Below are positions 48,029 to 61,900 of a DNA stretch of 64,000 nucleotides, piece after piece; within the stretch, counting starts at the first letter, position 1, and each line of letters starts with the position of its first letter. Source of the stretch: Sycon ciliatum. Taxonomy: Eukaryota > Porifera > Calcarea > Leucosolenida > Sycettidae. A program made the position numbers and the translations under genes. Under the pieces are notes generated by a model. It was not told the origin of the DNA and did not search any database. It saw nothing but the letters and a program-made list of their open reading frames with translations. The DNA is taken from assembly GCF_964019385.1 (NCBI RefSeq), contig NC_088646.1, positions 10,095,580-10,159,579 of the forward strand. The letters are read 5' to 3'.

Positions 48029-50809
48029 TGTTCAACAGGTACTAGGTATCTGAAGAAGGAAAGAAAACATAGAATAGCAACAAGTGAAGGACAAGCATAA
48101 GCAGCGCGCGAGAACTAATCGTCCGTGCTCATGGAAAATCAAACAACAGAAAGCAAACCGTATTGTGGCATTCGATATTCACCAATACACCTTCAAAACT
48201 CAAAAAGCTAACCTTCAGGTGCCGGAGAACAGAGGTGAAGATAGAAACAGAAATAGATCGAAAGGGATAGTGGCAGGCTATCGAGTTGCAAAACCCATCC
48301 AGCCAGTGAAGACAGCTCGAGTGCGTCGGTCACGAAGAGAGAGAGACAGCAGAATAGGCAAGAAGAAATCTACTCTTCACAATAGCTACATGAGGAAAGG
48401 GCAAGTAAGTTAGTTGCTGCAAACTACAAAATATACTGAACGGCAAAAGCCAGGGCTGATGACAGCAGTGGAAGGAGCTGGGACAGTGGGTGGACTCTAG
48501 AACTAACCACCCATGGCAGAACCAGTAAATATCAAGTACACGATTGTCCAAAGAAACTCCTAAAAAGTAGAACAGATTTCAGCGCCACTATTTTTCTCTG
48601 CCGTGAAGCTACTGACAGGACCCGCTGTGCAAGAACGAAGCGTCTACATCGTCATCATCAAGAAACTGCGTATCGCGCCGTATCATGCGTATGCAGAGTT
48701 GTATTGACGATCACACTACTATTCGTACTCGAGCGAACGCTTGAAGTTTACAGATTACGTATTTTACGACTCCCTAGATCCCTGGACCCTGGTGGTTGCT
48801 ACAAATTATGTACACACCGAGTGCAAATGACGTAGTCTATGTGTGACTTCGCAGCTTCGCGATCAGCTGACACGGCCGGACTGGCACTCTGGCAGTCTTG
48901 CATGATAAGACTAGCTCGATCGAATGTCAGTTTGCAGCATGCAGCAAAACACTAAAAAGTAAAATACAGGGCCTACACATTGTACTTTGTAGGCTACAGT
49001 AGGGAGTCGTTTATACCGGACAAACTCAAGTGCATGAACTGAAGTACACGTAGATCTACGTGCTGTACTTCGACGAGTCTTCGTATCGTACTCGTGCTTT
49101 TTTTTGTACGTGGCCCTGTCAACAACCGCTCGATCTTGTGACGGCCAACGGCGTTGACTAGACTACATGTACGTACATGCTTCCCAACCGCTTTTTTTTT
49201 ATCGCTATGGCATGACACTACACTCTATCTAGTACATGTAGTAGCAAGAGTATAATATAACCCCCGTCCAAATGGACAACGACGTACCACACTCAATGTT
49301 AAAAGTACCGTAATCCATCTAGGCGTAGAGATCAGCACTAATCTTAAATTCCAAGACCATTTTCACTACTGTGTTCAAAAAGTTTCGCCAACGTGTAATA
49401 TTATTTGTTATGCTTTATGGGCCGTCATCTATCGCATGCAACAAGCCTCTGGGTCATCCTAATAAAGATATTAGGATATTATTATTATTATGCACATGGG
49501 GGGTTATCCGTTTTTGTTTCGCTCTGTAAAGAGCACTTAGGTTCCCTGTAACAAGACGGCAAAGTCTGTAGGGCCTTCCCTATCAAAATAATAAATTCTA
49601 CTACTACTACTACTACTACTACTACTATGCTCTTGGTAGTAGTATGTACAATTATCAATATTAGAAAAGCTTCTGAATTTCGCAAAATCTCTCACTGTGC
49701 CCCGACTTTCGCTAGATCTACATGATTGTAATACAAGTCATGCAGCTCCGACTACGTATACCGTGGTATACGCGTAGGTCTACGCGTAGTCGACTCCTGA
49801 TCTGCTCATGCTCATCGTCCACGTAGATCTACGTGTACATGCACATAATGTCATATGCACGGCCATTAATATCACTATCACTACTGTAGTATCGATATCA
49901 GGGAGTCGTAAAAATACCGTTGTATGTTATCCGGCCCATAGGCCATGCTTTCTTCTTTTTTTGTTTCCCGCTGAAAAAATAAGCCCACGCGATCGACATA
50001 TGCGATATGCGCGGTAGTTCTTCTGCGAAAAACGCTTGACAGCTGATCATGCACGGGCGCCGGGCCACGGCTCAGTCACGTCACGATCCCCAACGACAAC
50101 GTTACGTAGTGCCAGAGTATACAGACTAGTGTACTGCCAGGCTAGGCTAGGCTGGCTCGTCAAGAGGTGATCAGCTGTTCTACTTACTTTTTGATTCGTA
50201 CGACTCGTATCGATCGTAGATACACTGATCGGCCCAAGCCCCAAGGACATCATGCCATGCCCATGCCATGGACATGGACATGGGCCCAACGCCAACAACA
50301 ATATCTTTACGTCTGGCTCATCTGAGCTGACTGCAGTGACTCGTGACGGAGCTAGCGACCACACAAAAGACAAAAACCTGTCAAGGAGACCACTCGGATA
50401 AGGCGACCACCTGTCCAAGAACATCACTGCCATGAACATGTACATGACTGTATACAAGTAACCGGGACCCGGGCAAGGTCCAAGGGATGCTATTTCCAGT
50501 CAAATCACCCTGGCCTGGATAAGGAGACCACCTGGTTACAGAGACCACGTTTTGAAGGTCCCTTGGCTTGAGCGGGCTGCAAGTGTGCGTGCATGTGCGA
50601 ACGCACACACAAAGGTCGCTGCAGGTACTTACAATACATGTGAGGGTAGGATGGACATGTTTATGGCAGGCACACTTCCAAATTTTAAGCACCACATAAG
50701 TCCACATTTAATACTGCGTTATTGCAGCAAGTATTAACCGTAGTGCTTAGTTATTTGATGGTTTATGACTCAGTTATGTCTTAGGACTGTACGGAATTGG
50801 TAGATGCCC

Positions 50810-50846
50810 CCCCCCCCCCACCCACATACCCCACACGCAAATGCGT

Positions 50847-50908
<62 letters not shown>
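50810..50908. repeat. C-run and CA microsatellite
   Basis: A run of C at about 50808-50819 is followed by (CA)n at about 50848-50908. Confidence 0.9.
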
Positions 50909-50910
<2 letters not shown>

Positions 50911-51244
50911 CAGACCTCAGACCTGCCCATTGAGGAAGCGATGATAGCGAACAGCTATGTTAGACATAGCAACTTGTGCTGGGATTACACCATTCAACAG
51001 CTTGCAAGGCTGATGAATTGACCGCCACTAATTTTAGCCTGGTATCCACCACACAGCTGATTGAAGTGGCTTTTTCTGGCCAGTGAATCCCTATTTTTCA
51101 TTTTTTTCATTTTTCCATTTTTTCATTCATTTTTTACACACACACGCCACACCACATACTCCGGCATACACTGGCTGTTGGTAACCACCCAGGAGAATGA
51201 AAGAAGAGCTACAAGTAGGAGAATGAGAAAGAGAAGAAAGACGT

Positions 51245-51300
51245 GTGCGACCACAATCGTCGGGAATTGAACCCGCAACCTCTCGATTGGAAATCGACTG
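51245..51300 (-). mobile_element. tRNA-like 3' half (SINE or tRNA-derived fragment)
   Basis: The minus strand reads an anticodon-arm-like GTCGA-TTTCCAA-TCGAG (anticodon position TCC), then a T-arm-like GCGGG-TTCAATT-CCCGA with the B-box core GGTTCAATTCCC. The 5' half is replaced by a GT microsatellite, so this is not an intact tRNA gene. A tRNA-derived SINE remnant is the likeliest origin. Confidence 0.5.
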
Positions 51301-51306
51301 CACATA

Positions 51307-51308
<2 letters not shown>

Positions 51309-51370
<62 letters not shown>

Positions 51371-51381
51371 ACACACACACT
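51309..51381. repeat. CA microsatellite
   Basis: (CA)n of about 70 bp directly adjoins the tRNA-like fragment. Confidence 0.95.
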
Positions 51382-51954
51382 CCCCACAAGATGGATCCGC
51401 CAATGCCTGGGACGCTGATGGTTTTGTTGAGTGAAGGCCGGGATTGAGTGATAGGACAGAAGCTGTTGCTGGGCCCATCATCGGCGTAGGAGTAGCCAGG
51501 GTGCATAAAACCGTTAACGGTTACGCTAACCGTGCCTGATGTTCGAAACGTATTTATATCGGTCCAGTCGTTTTTGAGGGCATAGCACGGACATTACAAG
51601 CAACCAAAGTGGAATCAAACTTCAACGGTGTGTATGTCATCACAGTACTCCACGGATATCTGTCCTTGCAAACCAGCTGGCCTCGCATATCGGAAAAAAC
51701 TACTTCAGTATTACTTGCAACATGAGTTTCGAACTCGCTGCTACTGTTCAGCTGGCCTGCATCAAGGCCCTAAAGCCAGAGCAGCAAACACCAACGCAAC
51801 AGCATTCATGTCTCCAAGTTACCCATGCACAATGTTTCTGATCCATGCCCCGGAAAACTATGAGTGGTCCGAGACAGAACGCCGACGTGCACTCAATAAC
51901 GCGACTGGGCTACGATACCCATCCATGCGGATGACCACCTACAATACCATGTAT

Positions 51955-52389
51955 CTCAGTGTGTGCAGTGACTATCAGGGATGCATGTATCTCAGTGTGT
52001 GCAGTGACTATCAGGGATGCATGTAGCTGTGTGCAGTGACTATCAGGGATGCATGTAGCTCAGTGTGTGCAGTGACTATCAGGGATGCTTGTAGCTGTGT
52101 GCAGTGACTATCAGGGATGCATGTAGCTGTGTGCAGTGACTATCAGGGATGCATGTAGCTGTGTGCAGTGACTATCAGGGATGCATGTAGCTGTGTGCAG
52201 TGACTATCAGGGATGCATGTAGCTGTGTGCAGTGACTATCAGGGATGCATGTAGCTGTGTGCAGTGACTATCAGGGATGCATGTAGCTGTGTGTGTGCAG
52301 TGACTATCAGGGATGCATGTAGCTGTGTGCAGTGACTATCAGGGATGCATGTAGCTGTGTGCAGTGACTATCAGGGATGCATGTAGCTG
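51955..52389. repeat. 31-bp minisatellite, about 13 copies
   Basis: The unit GTGCAGTGACTATCAGGGAT plus GCATGTAGCTGT has period about 31-32, with longer units at the left (CATGTATCTCAGTGT). A 133-codon plus-strand frame from 51628 runs into it, but I do not recognise that frame. Confidence 0.95.
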
Positions 52390-52913
52390 GGTATTTGATG
52401 TTGTTATACTTGAACTGTGTGGAAATACTTCCCACCAAAAATAATTATTCTTTCAAAACAGGAAAATTATAGACTTCCAACAATCAATGTGGGTCATATG
52501 CACATTGAAGTCTCTTACAGTATGGCTACTAGTCGTCTGTAGTCTCGTAGATGAACTTGCAATGGTTCGATGCCGTTAAAGATCAACAGGGAAGGTATGA
52601 ATGGGAGAACTTAAAAACTCTCCAGTAGAATTATTCTATATATCCAGAAGATAATCAGATGATCTGTATGGAGAAGGAAGCAGCATCCATTGTCCTTGAA
52701 CTTGATTACGGTTAGATATATTCTTGATACACTATCATTTTGACGTAGACCATTGTGCACTGGGCTGGGGTGAGCAAGACTGATGTGCCAAGAGATCTAA
52801 ATAATAATTGGCAAGCGTTTGTGTGTCTGTATCTTGAAAGGTTCTGTATCATTGACTATTGTGACTTGCAGTCGACAATACCAGCTGAGGTTGCTTTGAG
52901 TCCAGCAGAATGA

Positions 52914-55900
52914 CTAAGTAAAATGTCCCAGAAGCAGGGAACAGACAGCCGTATCTACCTTGTCAGTGGCTGCCATCAGTGATTCATGTGCGCCGCCAAG
53001 GCCAGCCGCACTATCCCATAGCTGAACTGTGCAGAACTTCAGAGCTGCAGAAAAGAAACACCAAAAGGGCCATAATGTGTTGTCATCAGTATTAGTTTCA
53101 TGATGAACTTAGTCATTTGGAAAATAATTTGAAACACTCCACCACTTCACGCTGCGCTCGTGGCCCCACATTCAAAACACCTTAGCGAGGAAATAATTCG
53201 TTCTTGGATAGATGCTGCCTATACGAGCTGTTTCACGTCCTTACACCAAGGAGCTCTCAATAAGTGAAACAGCTGTATGGAGATTATCCAACATCTACCC
53301 AATCTATGGTGTTGTGAATGTGGACCAAGAGTCCAGTGTGGAGTGGCAGAGTGTTTTAAAGCAACTTTGATTTCGGTAATTTTGTTAGAGAAACCAGGCA
53401 CTTAACTTTTCTGATTTAATACACCAAAAGGCACTTGAGTATGCACTGTCCGTGAAGGGAATGCTAGTCGCCTTTAAAAGAAAAAGAAAAAGAGTTCGGA
53501 TGGAGAGCCAAGGACTAATTTATACTAAAGAGAAAGGACCAAGGAACTACAAGTTACGCTATACTGTCCACTGTCGGTCAGTGTCTTGCAATGTTATCGC
53601 ATGAGCTGATTGCTTAGTAACTGGTGGTGTTAGCGGACAGTATAGTGTAACTTGTAGTTCCTTGGTCCTTTCTCTTTTGTAGAAAAAAAGTTACTACTTC
53701 TTTTGAAGTAGTACACTTGAAACCCATTAGGTCCCTGACACGACATTTTAATGCACCTGAAGTTAAACAGCTTGTAGCATGATCGGAAGGGCAACAGTTT
53801 CATCACCCGACTCACTCATACATTGATGATAGCGATGATACGGGTGCAGCAAGGTTTTTAAGCTTCCATAAGATGTAAGTGGAGTTACGGCACTATCATT
53901 CACGGTGACCGTTGCAACAGCTTCTTTGCTGGCAGGTGAAAGTCTTGCCTCTGCATTCTGGCCATCTGGCCATCTACCCTGGCCTTCAAACTTGTATTCA
54001 ATGGTTCTCTATGTGCCTTCTCTACCATTGATATCTATGTCTCACACAGACAAAGTGGCTACACATCTTACAACATGAACCCGGGGCGAGCCATTTCGAT
54101 ATGGTGGTCACTGGTGGTGGTGTGGCGGCGGCAGTGGTGAGGTCAAGAGTGTCACATGCAGAGTTGGCCTGGAATGAGCTAAAATTATAACTAGTGGATG
54201 CATTCAAGGTAACAAACAGTTGCCATACTGACCGAAGTTTCCCTGAAGCTTTTGGTTTTGCTCACAGCTGCGGGTGCTTTGTCTGGGACAGCACTCTCAT
54301 CAAGCTTCAGCGTTGCTGAGGATAGCATGCTGCCGCGGTCTACACGCGATGATGGTTCGGGATTAATCGAGTCCATGTGAGACAGTGACAGTGGTGACGA
54401 AGGGAGGACTACATCACTGCTGCCAACAGACTGGTAGGACATGCGATATGACGACGCCGTCGCCGGGGCCATCATCAGAGCTTTAGCCGAGAGCCGCGAG
54501 CCTCGCATGCTGCCCTGGCTCCAGCTGGCACGGTCGAATATGGGTGTTTCAATGCCACTGGTGATGGAAGCCATTCGCTCTGTGGAAAGAAAGTTAAAAA
54601 GAGACACAGATACATCGTGCACGAGATATTAGAGCAAATTGATTTCAGCACTGTGAGTGTGGATCGAATGTCCCAAGCTTGAAACCTGATGATGGACAGC
54701 CGCCTTGCCATAACATGACCCAAAGAGCCCGGCAACATAGATATGCAGTACAAGTAGCCATTTCCATTCCGGTATGCACACACCTGATTCAAATACTAAA
54801 TTTTGAGAAACTCATCTTTCAGACATGTACATGTAGCTACCCGGTTGAACATCACGTGACTTCTCTGTACTATGCTCAGTGCTTCGTACAGAAACAATGA
54901 CACAGTACTGAGTGCAGTCCGCAGCGTGGCCTGCCACTTCCACTATGTACTGCATTACACCGTACAGTACAGTGGGCAGTATGACCTGTCAGCTCTACTC
55001 AGTACTAGTATGATTGTAGACCTAGCTTATCCGGTCCTCATTTATCCTGATCCCTCGCCATCCGCAAGAAAATTGTTGGTTACCGATTTACAGCAGATGG
55101 CATGCATACATACAGTATGTGTGTTTGATTCTCCGGTTCCCTCGCCTATCAGGATATTTTCGTGGAAAACGAATGTATGCGGTTAAGCGAGGTCTGACTG
55201 TACTGTACTCCAGGGGTATACCGGTACATGTTACGTTTTAACCCTTTGGAGTCCATAGCTTTTTTGCTTTCTCAGAATTTGTGGCAGTCACGCAAATGCG
55301 CACACAATTTCCAACATAACGTTGGTTCTACTTCACCGATTTTGAAGATCTTGGGCTCATTGGACAGCTTTTGATGAGAGAAATACAATGAGCCCAAACT
55401 CGCCAAGAGCGCTACTCATCGCCCACCGCAGCATGCTCCAAACGCGAGTCCAGCTCCAGATCTGAGACGAAATCGGTCTCCTGCAGCCATTTCACTGAAT
55501 CTAGCTCGGAGCTGTTCAAATTTTTTCGAGTAGAAGCCTTACCTTGCCATGACTTTGCGCCGCGCCGGTCCTGGCACGTGCCGCCTGTCGTGAAGCTGGG
55601 AAAATCCCTCTTTTCACGCACTGCTGACTCGCAGCACGCAGCGCAGAAAATTCAAAATGTTCGATCGCTCGCCGCTCACTCAAACTTCATCGGAGAGACT
55701 TCGGACCTGTTCCAGGCGATAGCTGAGAGTTTTCTCTACCACCTACAAATGTACTTGTAGACTCTTCGATTGTTGAATTTGGTCAAGATTTGGCCGAGAA
55801 CCGAAAGTTTGACTGCACCCACATGCATACAAAATGCCCATGGTTCGAAATCGAACCATGGACGCCAACAGGTTAAAAGTATGCTCTCACCTTTCAATCG

Positions 55901-58900
55901 AGCAGCCTGGTGGTAGAGCAGCTTCTGAATATCAGCCACCCAGTCCTGCTTCGTCTCCTCCTTTGCCGTCTGCCAGCAAACACAAACAACGCCAAAGAGG
56001 ACGGATGCTGCCAAATATAGCACAGTGGATGCAGCAAGTTACAATGCATAGGCCACGAGAAATCGGATACCCTGCCATTATGGTTGCACGGTGAGGGACA
56101 GACTATGGAGCGAGACTAGAACACGTGACACACACAGCTCAGTCATGTTTGGGTACAGGGCCGTGGAGGCATCCGCCTTGCGAGTCGATGACGGCAAACT
56201 CATGATCATCAGGCCCAACTTGCCGTACCATGAACACGATTGTCGTGCAGTTGAGCATTGATTATCCAACCACTTCCGGAGCAGAGACCCAGGCTCAGGC
56301 AGGTGTTCACAGTGGATGCTCCAAATATGCAAAATCAACTGACACGCCTTTATGCAACTCAAACTATTCGTGACTACAAGTACTAGCACACGTACGCATC
56401 AATTGAGTCAACAAATGTACTTGCACATGTAAAGGACTGCATACCTGAAATGTCACTTTTGTGTGTTTCTTTACGCAGATTTCAAATTTCTTCTCAGCAG
56501 CAGATACGGAGAAAGTGATATCTCCGAGCTTGGAGGCACAGAAAATGCACACAAAATACACAACAATGAGAAGATAATCAATCCTTCAAGTCCACACCAG
56601 ATTACACCATGGAAGAACATGATTGTGAAAAGCAGTTGAACCCATATGCTGAAGTCTAAAATAATGTAAAAATATATGTCTTTATTTCCAAACCACATGT
56701 CGCATAACGGTGTGTTTAAACACACGTTTTGCCTAAAAGATGGACCCGGTTCCCTTGGAGGACAGTGCCATTCCAAGAGGACTAATAACTAAGTTGATGA
56801 CCAGCGTTGTCACGATCTGCGACCAGTATTGCAACATGTCTCCCTGACTGCATTGGCTGGACACGGACCACAGCCACAGCGCAGTCAGGCACTGGGATGC
56901 TATCTCAGCCTGTTCACCCAAGCAGGCTGGCGGGAAATCCTTTGCCATCACTCCACAGTGCCAAACAATTGGCGGCGAATGCATCTGGACTGGTGCGGCT
57001 GTCGGGCAGATGGAACGACGTTTCAACAGAAGAATGCTGATAAGCCACTACAGGAAGATCATGCCGGGCACCAACTACCAGCAGCGTTAACTCACCAGCG
57101 CACAGCGCAGACACGGCAAACTGCATGACCACGTCACGGTCAACCTGACAATCGGAGAGATGGTACAGTGGCTTGATCATCTGACGCGGCTTCTGGTAGC
57201 CTCAGCTGCTGGCTAGAAAATCTACCCCTTGTCAGAGGACGGCTTTCATCTGACTGGTTATGAAGATGTTTGGGAGACCTTAGCTCTGGTGTGCAACTGA
57301 CCATTGGTAACATCCGGATTCCCACTCCCCAGTAGTAAGTAGACACAGGCATGGCATGCTACAGTACAAAGACACGACTGACAGACTATGAAACAAGAAT
57401 TATTGGAAGCAAATCTCACCCGATACCCTTCCTTATAGTGATACGTGTCTTCTGTTTCTTTCTTAGACTTGGCTGGTTGTGTCTTGGCAACAACGACCAT
57501 TTCCTCAAAAAGGAACACACGTCGTTTTGGACTTCGGAACTGCTTGTTGACGCAAACGACGAAGTCATCCTGTGGCCCAAAGACAGGACGAAAGGCAAAA
57601 ATAGCAGCCGCTGAAACATCTGAGACGTGACATGCACCGGAGCAAGAGCACATAACCCCCAAGAGTGTGCAACTGCCTGCACAACCTCTGTACAGTGCTG
57701 CGAGTCTGCGACGGCAGAACTTCACATCACGTGACATGGTTCGAAAGGTTACTGCGGCAAACAGTGCAAAGTGACCGCAAGAAAGCTGAACCCAAAGCAG
57801 GGTTGCGTACACACCTGTATCTATCATGCACAGGGTGAAAATAATGCGTCCGGGTTCGTCACGTGATGTGAAGCTCTGCCGTTGCAGACCCCATAGCTGG
57901 AGTTCCACACTCTTGGGGGTTATGTACTCTTGAGTCTTGACCGTAGTTAGGTACAGCATACATACATTGTACTTGAAGTAGAACAAATAAAATGCTATGG
58001 ATTTGCGTAACCAGGTAGGTCAAGAGCTACTTTTTTTCACTTCCATGGTATGCAATCTACCAATGTTCAGGCATCGGGTGCAGCTCTTTAATAGTGGGGC
58101 CCCATGGGAGGATAGATTAGACGCCTCAACCAGAGGTCAAAAGACAAAAAAAACCCATTCAGTGATGCATCCATTGCAAGTTTCCCCCAAGAACTATTCA
58201 GCAATTGTTGACTGGGTAAGTTCTGAAAGAAATTTCGCAATATTAATGAACGCAAATAGACACCGATAGCCATACACTGCACTCTGCGGCACACTGTTTA
58301 GGGTCTAGTGTCTACTGTACCTGTCTTAGCAGCATGCCTTGCTCGGCAGGATTTCCCTGGACAGAAGACAACGGCGTGCAAAGTTGAACACTGGTGTTTT
58401 AACAGTGTACATATGGAATGTACTTCATCAAGTTGAATACTCTAACAAGATTCCTACAGTAGGTTGTTAGGGAGATTGCGAATTGGAATTGCACGGAACT
58501 CTGCCGCACCAGGGCAAGTTAGCACTTATAATTTTATAACCTCGGAATGTGCCAATCATGATCTCTTGTTCAGCACCAGCATATCCCATGCGCCTCCACT
58601 CTCATCAACCTGACTTTCGCATCATACGTGAGTGCACATACCAGTATGCACAAGCACACATACACATCCGCAATAATTTTAGTTTTTGACAGAAATCACG
58701 GCCAGGCCCCACCAGGACTGATATCAGCGCATGTACAGTAGAGCCTCTCACAACTCACACTCACACTCACATCCGTCAGAGCATAACAATATGTGAGACG
58801 GATACCTCCTAACTAGGGGAAGCCCCATCCCCTGTGTGTATTATCTTACATCAAAGCCTCCAATGAGTCTATCTAATGCTAGAAGGTCAAGTCTGTCCTT

Positions 58901-61900
58901 ATTAAGAGATGCCCCCTTAATAGGGGAAGCGCCATCCACTGTGTGTAGCATCTTACATCAAAGCCCTTGAGTCGATCCAACGCTAGAAGGTCGTTGCCAT
59001 GGCGCAGATGGAAGCAGACGATCCACAGAGCGGCTCTTAGCTCCTCGTGGGCCTCATGATGTGCCGGGTCGACCACATGCTTTTGAATACCCTGATCATG
59101 AAAGCAACAGCCAGTATACATTACACATAACCGATTCGCTCAGTCACACATCAAGGGCGCATATAACTGGGTCATTGGAAACCATACATTCACAAACTGA
59201 TACACAGCGGACGTAAGAAGAGAACACATCATGCTAGGAACAACATTTGGCAGCAGTCACAGTATAAGGACCGCAGCTAGCACCATGCAGGGCAAATGAT
59301 GTGACCAATAGAATAACTAATGTCATAATTATAACACTACCATGATCCGCCAGCTCTCGCTCCCTTGCCACTGGACAGCTCTGTCTGCTTGGTTTTAGCG
59401 AATTCAAATAAAGAAAAACAAACAGCTACTGAACTGGAGGGAACATACCTCAATGAACTGGCGATAACGCGTCATCCTCTGGAACACCTTTATCAAGTAG
59501 CTGTTCAGAGTGAACGGATCAGAGGCACGGATCTGGATGGTCTGATCAAGAAAATCGACACACCACACAACACATACATAGAATCTGCAATGTCCTCCAC
59601 ACCAACTTGCTCAACAAGCCTTATTAAAGACGTTGTCGCCGCATTCATACTGTGTTACTGTGTTGAATATGAACTGCCCAAGATGGTGTGAGACCCAAAC
59701 GAGTGCGCCGTGAGAGACTCATGCCATGCACCACCACAGTTTCCACTTCTTAGCAGTTACTTCTCTAAATGAATACCTAGATGCTTGGTAGTGAGTTGAT
59801 ACACACACATGGGTGGCACCGGCAAAAGTGTTGTTTGTTTGCTTGTCACTTTACTTCATGCGGGTTCAACGGCCAGCCAGAGAGGTTAAAATCAACTAGC
59901 CCAGGCCCATGGACTAGAGCAATGGACGGAAGTATGCATCGCATCACATGACTCACTCTAAAGTACTGCGCGCAGTCTTCCAACAGCTCCTCCTGTTGTG
60001 GCATGTTCTTGAAGTAGACCGAGTACAGGCCGAAACCAGCCTCCTGCACGCACACACAGCCAGTGCATACATGTACAGGACCACTTATTATGTACAATCC
60101 TGTCACATGGTATGTACACAGAGCCAGTGCAGTACAGGACCACTCGTATGCACAATCCTGTCACATGGTATACACACAATGGCAAGTCCTGCTGATCTCC
60201 AAGCCTGAAATCAAGCTAGGATCAACACAGACATCATTCTGCAGTGGAATCCCCACCCGAAATCCCTGTCAACAAAATCCCAGCGGTACTGGCCCGGAGG
60301 TGTTCCAAGTAGGAACGGTTTATGACTCCAGATTGGTGGATACCCCTTGATTGATCCAGACCAAGAGAAGCTGATTATCACATCACAGCCTGGTCAAGTC
60401 TCCTAACGTGCATGCAGTGCCAACACGTTTCTCAGTGACCAAAGCGGCACAGCAAAACGCTTGGCAAGGCACTTACATTTTCTGAAAAGACTGACCCCAG
60501 CTTGTGCGGACTATCCTCCAGTGCTTGGAAAGCTGGCAGCAGAACACTGCAGGGTAAGGCACAGAGCGGCAACCATTCTCACCAACACAATCGTAATTAT
60601 ATCATTCAATGTCATGTGTACACACAGATGGGAACCTTCCATAGTGTGGCACAAACAAGGGAACTGGCTGACATGTCAGGCCCAGCTGACCCGGCCCGGT
60701 GGGTCAGGCCGAGCCAGGCCAGACAAACTTTTGACCACCACCGAGTGCTTACTGCTGAGGAGGACATGTGTGCCCGTCATATCACACACACACACAGTCT
60801 GAAAGGCTATGGTAGGGCTGGACCAATCAAAAAATGCTTCTGCCGGTCCTGCAGGACTTGTACTTCTACTGGTTGAATGTGGGGACAACACATACAAACT
60901 GAAATGCACTTGCCACGCTACACACATACACACAGATACGAGACTGCACTAGTGAGTAGGTCGCCATAGCGATCTCAAAGCAAGGGTGGCTAAGTCATCA
61001 TGATTCGACTTACCTTCTGTTGAATTCATAAATGCGTTCAATGTTTCCAAAGATGATGTTCTTCTTCCCTACCAGCAAACCTGGCTTGGAGGGGTCACTC
61101 TCTACAAAATGAACAAATTGCTGCAGTGCACAGAATATGTACCACGGCAAGGGACATGGTAGCAGGGCAGGACAATAGAAAATTAACTGTTACCATTAGC
61201 TCATGACACGACACGCAGAACTTATCACAAAGCCGTCATCCATGATTATATATGTCCGTAAAGCTACTGAGTAGCACATCATATTCGATACGATTCCAAA
61301 CTCTGTGATTTCGTTAGGCATCCCAAGCTCATAAGTCATAACCCTCCCTCACTCCCTCCCTACTCCCCCCTCGCCTCCCTCCCTCTCTCTACATTCTTAG
61401 GCTGGCACCTATGGGATTGCATATCACAGCAATTTATGTAAGTGCAGCGTGTGTCGGGCAATAGCAACTCACACGAATGCACAAGTCCAGATCCTCGATG
61501 TACTTCACTTCCGTTGTGAGCAGTTCTTTCATCAGCAGCCTACATGAAAACCACCGGAATACAGAGGCAAAGACAGCATGACTGGAGAATAAACAGTTGC
61601 TCTACCACACCCTGATGTGCTGTTGATGGGTGGGGGACGGTCTACACACGGGAAACTGACAAGTGTAATCCCACATGGTACTACATGCACTGAAGTGGCA
61701 GGGGCACCACAGGGTAGTTTAGGGTCGACCATCAACCACAAAGAGTGCAATTTACTGCTGGGGAGGGAAGGGTCACTGAGACGGGTTTCAAAATTTAGAG
61801 CCCACATCAGTGCAATGTGTTGATTCACGGGGTATCCGGGGCACAGTGTAGTCCTGCCAATACCGTAGTACATAACGCGCTTTTCAGCAGAATTGCTTGT

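Larger units (their letters stand above)
48050..52913. other. Region between the PTBP start exon and the RhoGEF 3' end
   Basis: This should hold the PTBP promoter and a non-coding first exon, not located. Also present: short palindromes such as ACGTAGATCTACGT (about 49048 and 49822) and a hairpin at about 49750-49791. An ACT run lies at about 49600-49627, and a possible CAAGAG-type element at 49245-49635 with GTAGTAG on both flanks. GGTCTCC/GGAGACCACC motifs sit near 50380-50560. No supportable protein gene. Confidence 0.4.

Noticed and set aside
48600-48690. Minus-strand MIRRDTQFLDDDDVDASF frame as an alternative PTBP first exon
   Set aside because: No usable donor joins it in frame; the MAQNSTQ exon has both splice signals and correct phase.
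51628-52026. 133-codon plus-strand frame ending in a minisatellite
   Set aside because: No recognised domain, and its last third is repeat-encoded.
56733-57180. Overlapping frames on both strands near 57 kb
   Set aside because: I looked for an extra RhoGEF exon; none fits family sequence or phase, and the PH exons on each side already join in frame.
61014-61099. Shorter RhoGEF exon starting at the internal AG beside 61099
   Set aside because: The upstream acceptor beside 61120 (CTGTGCACTGCAG) adds QFVHFVE, which fills the gap seen when compared with other DH domains; both are in frame, the longer fits better.
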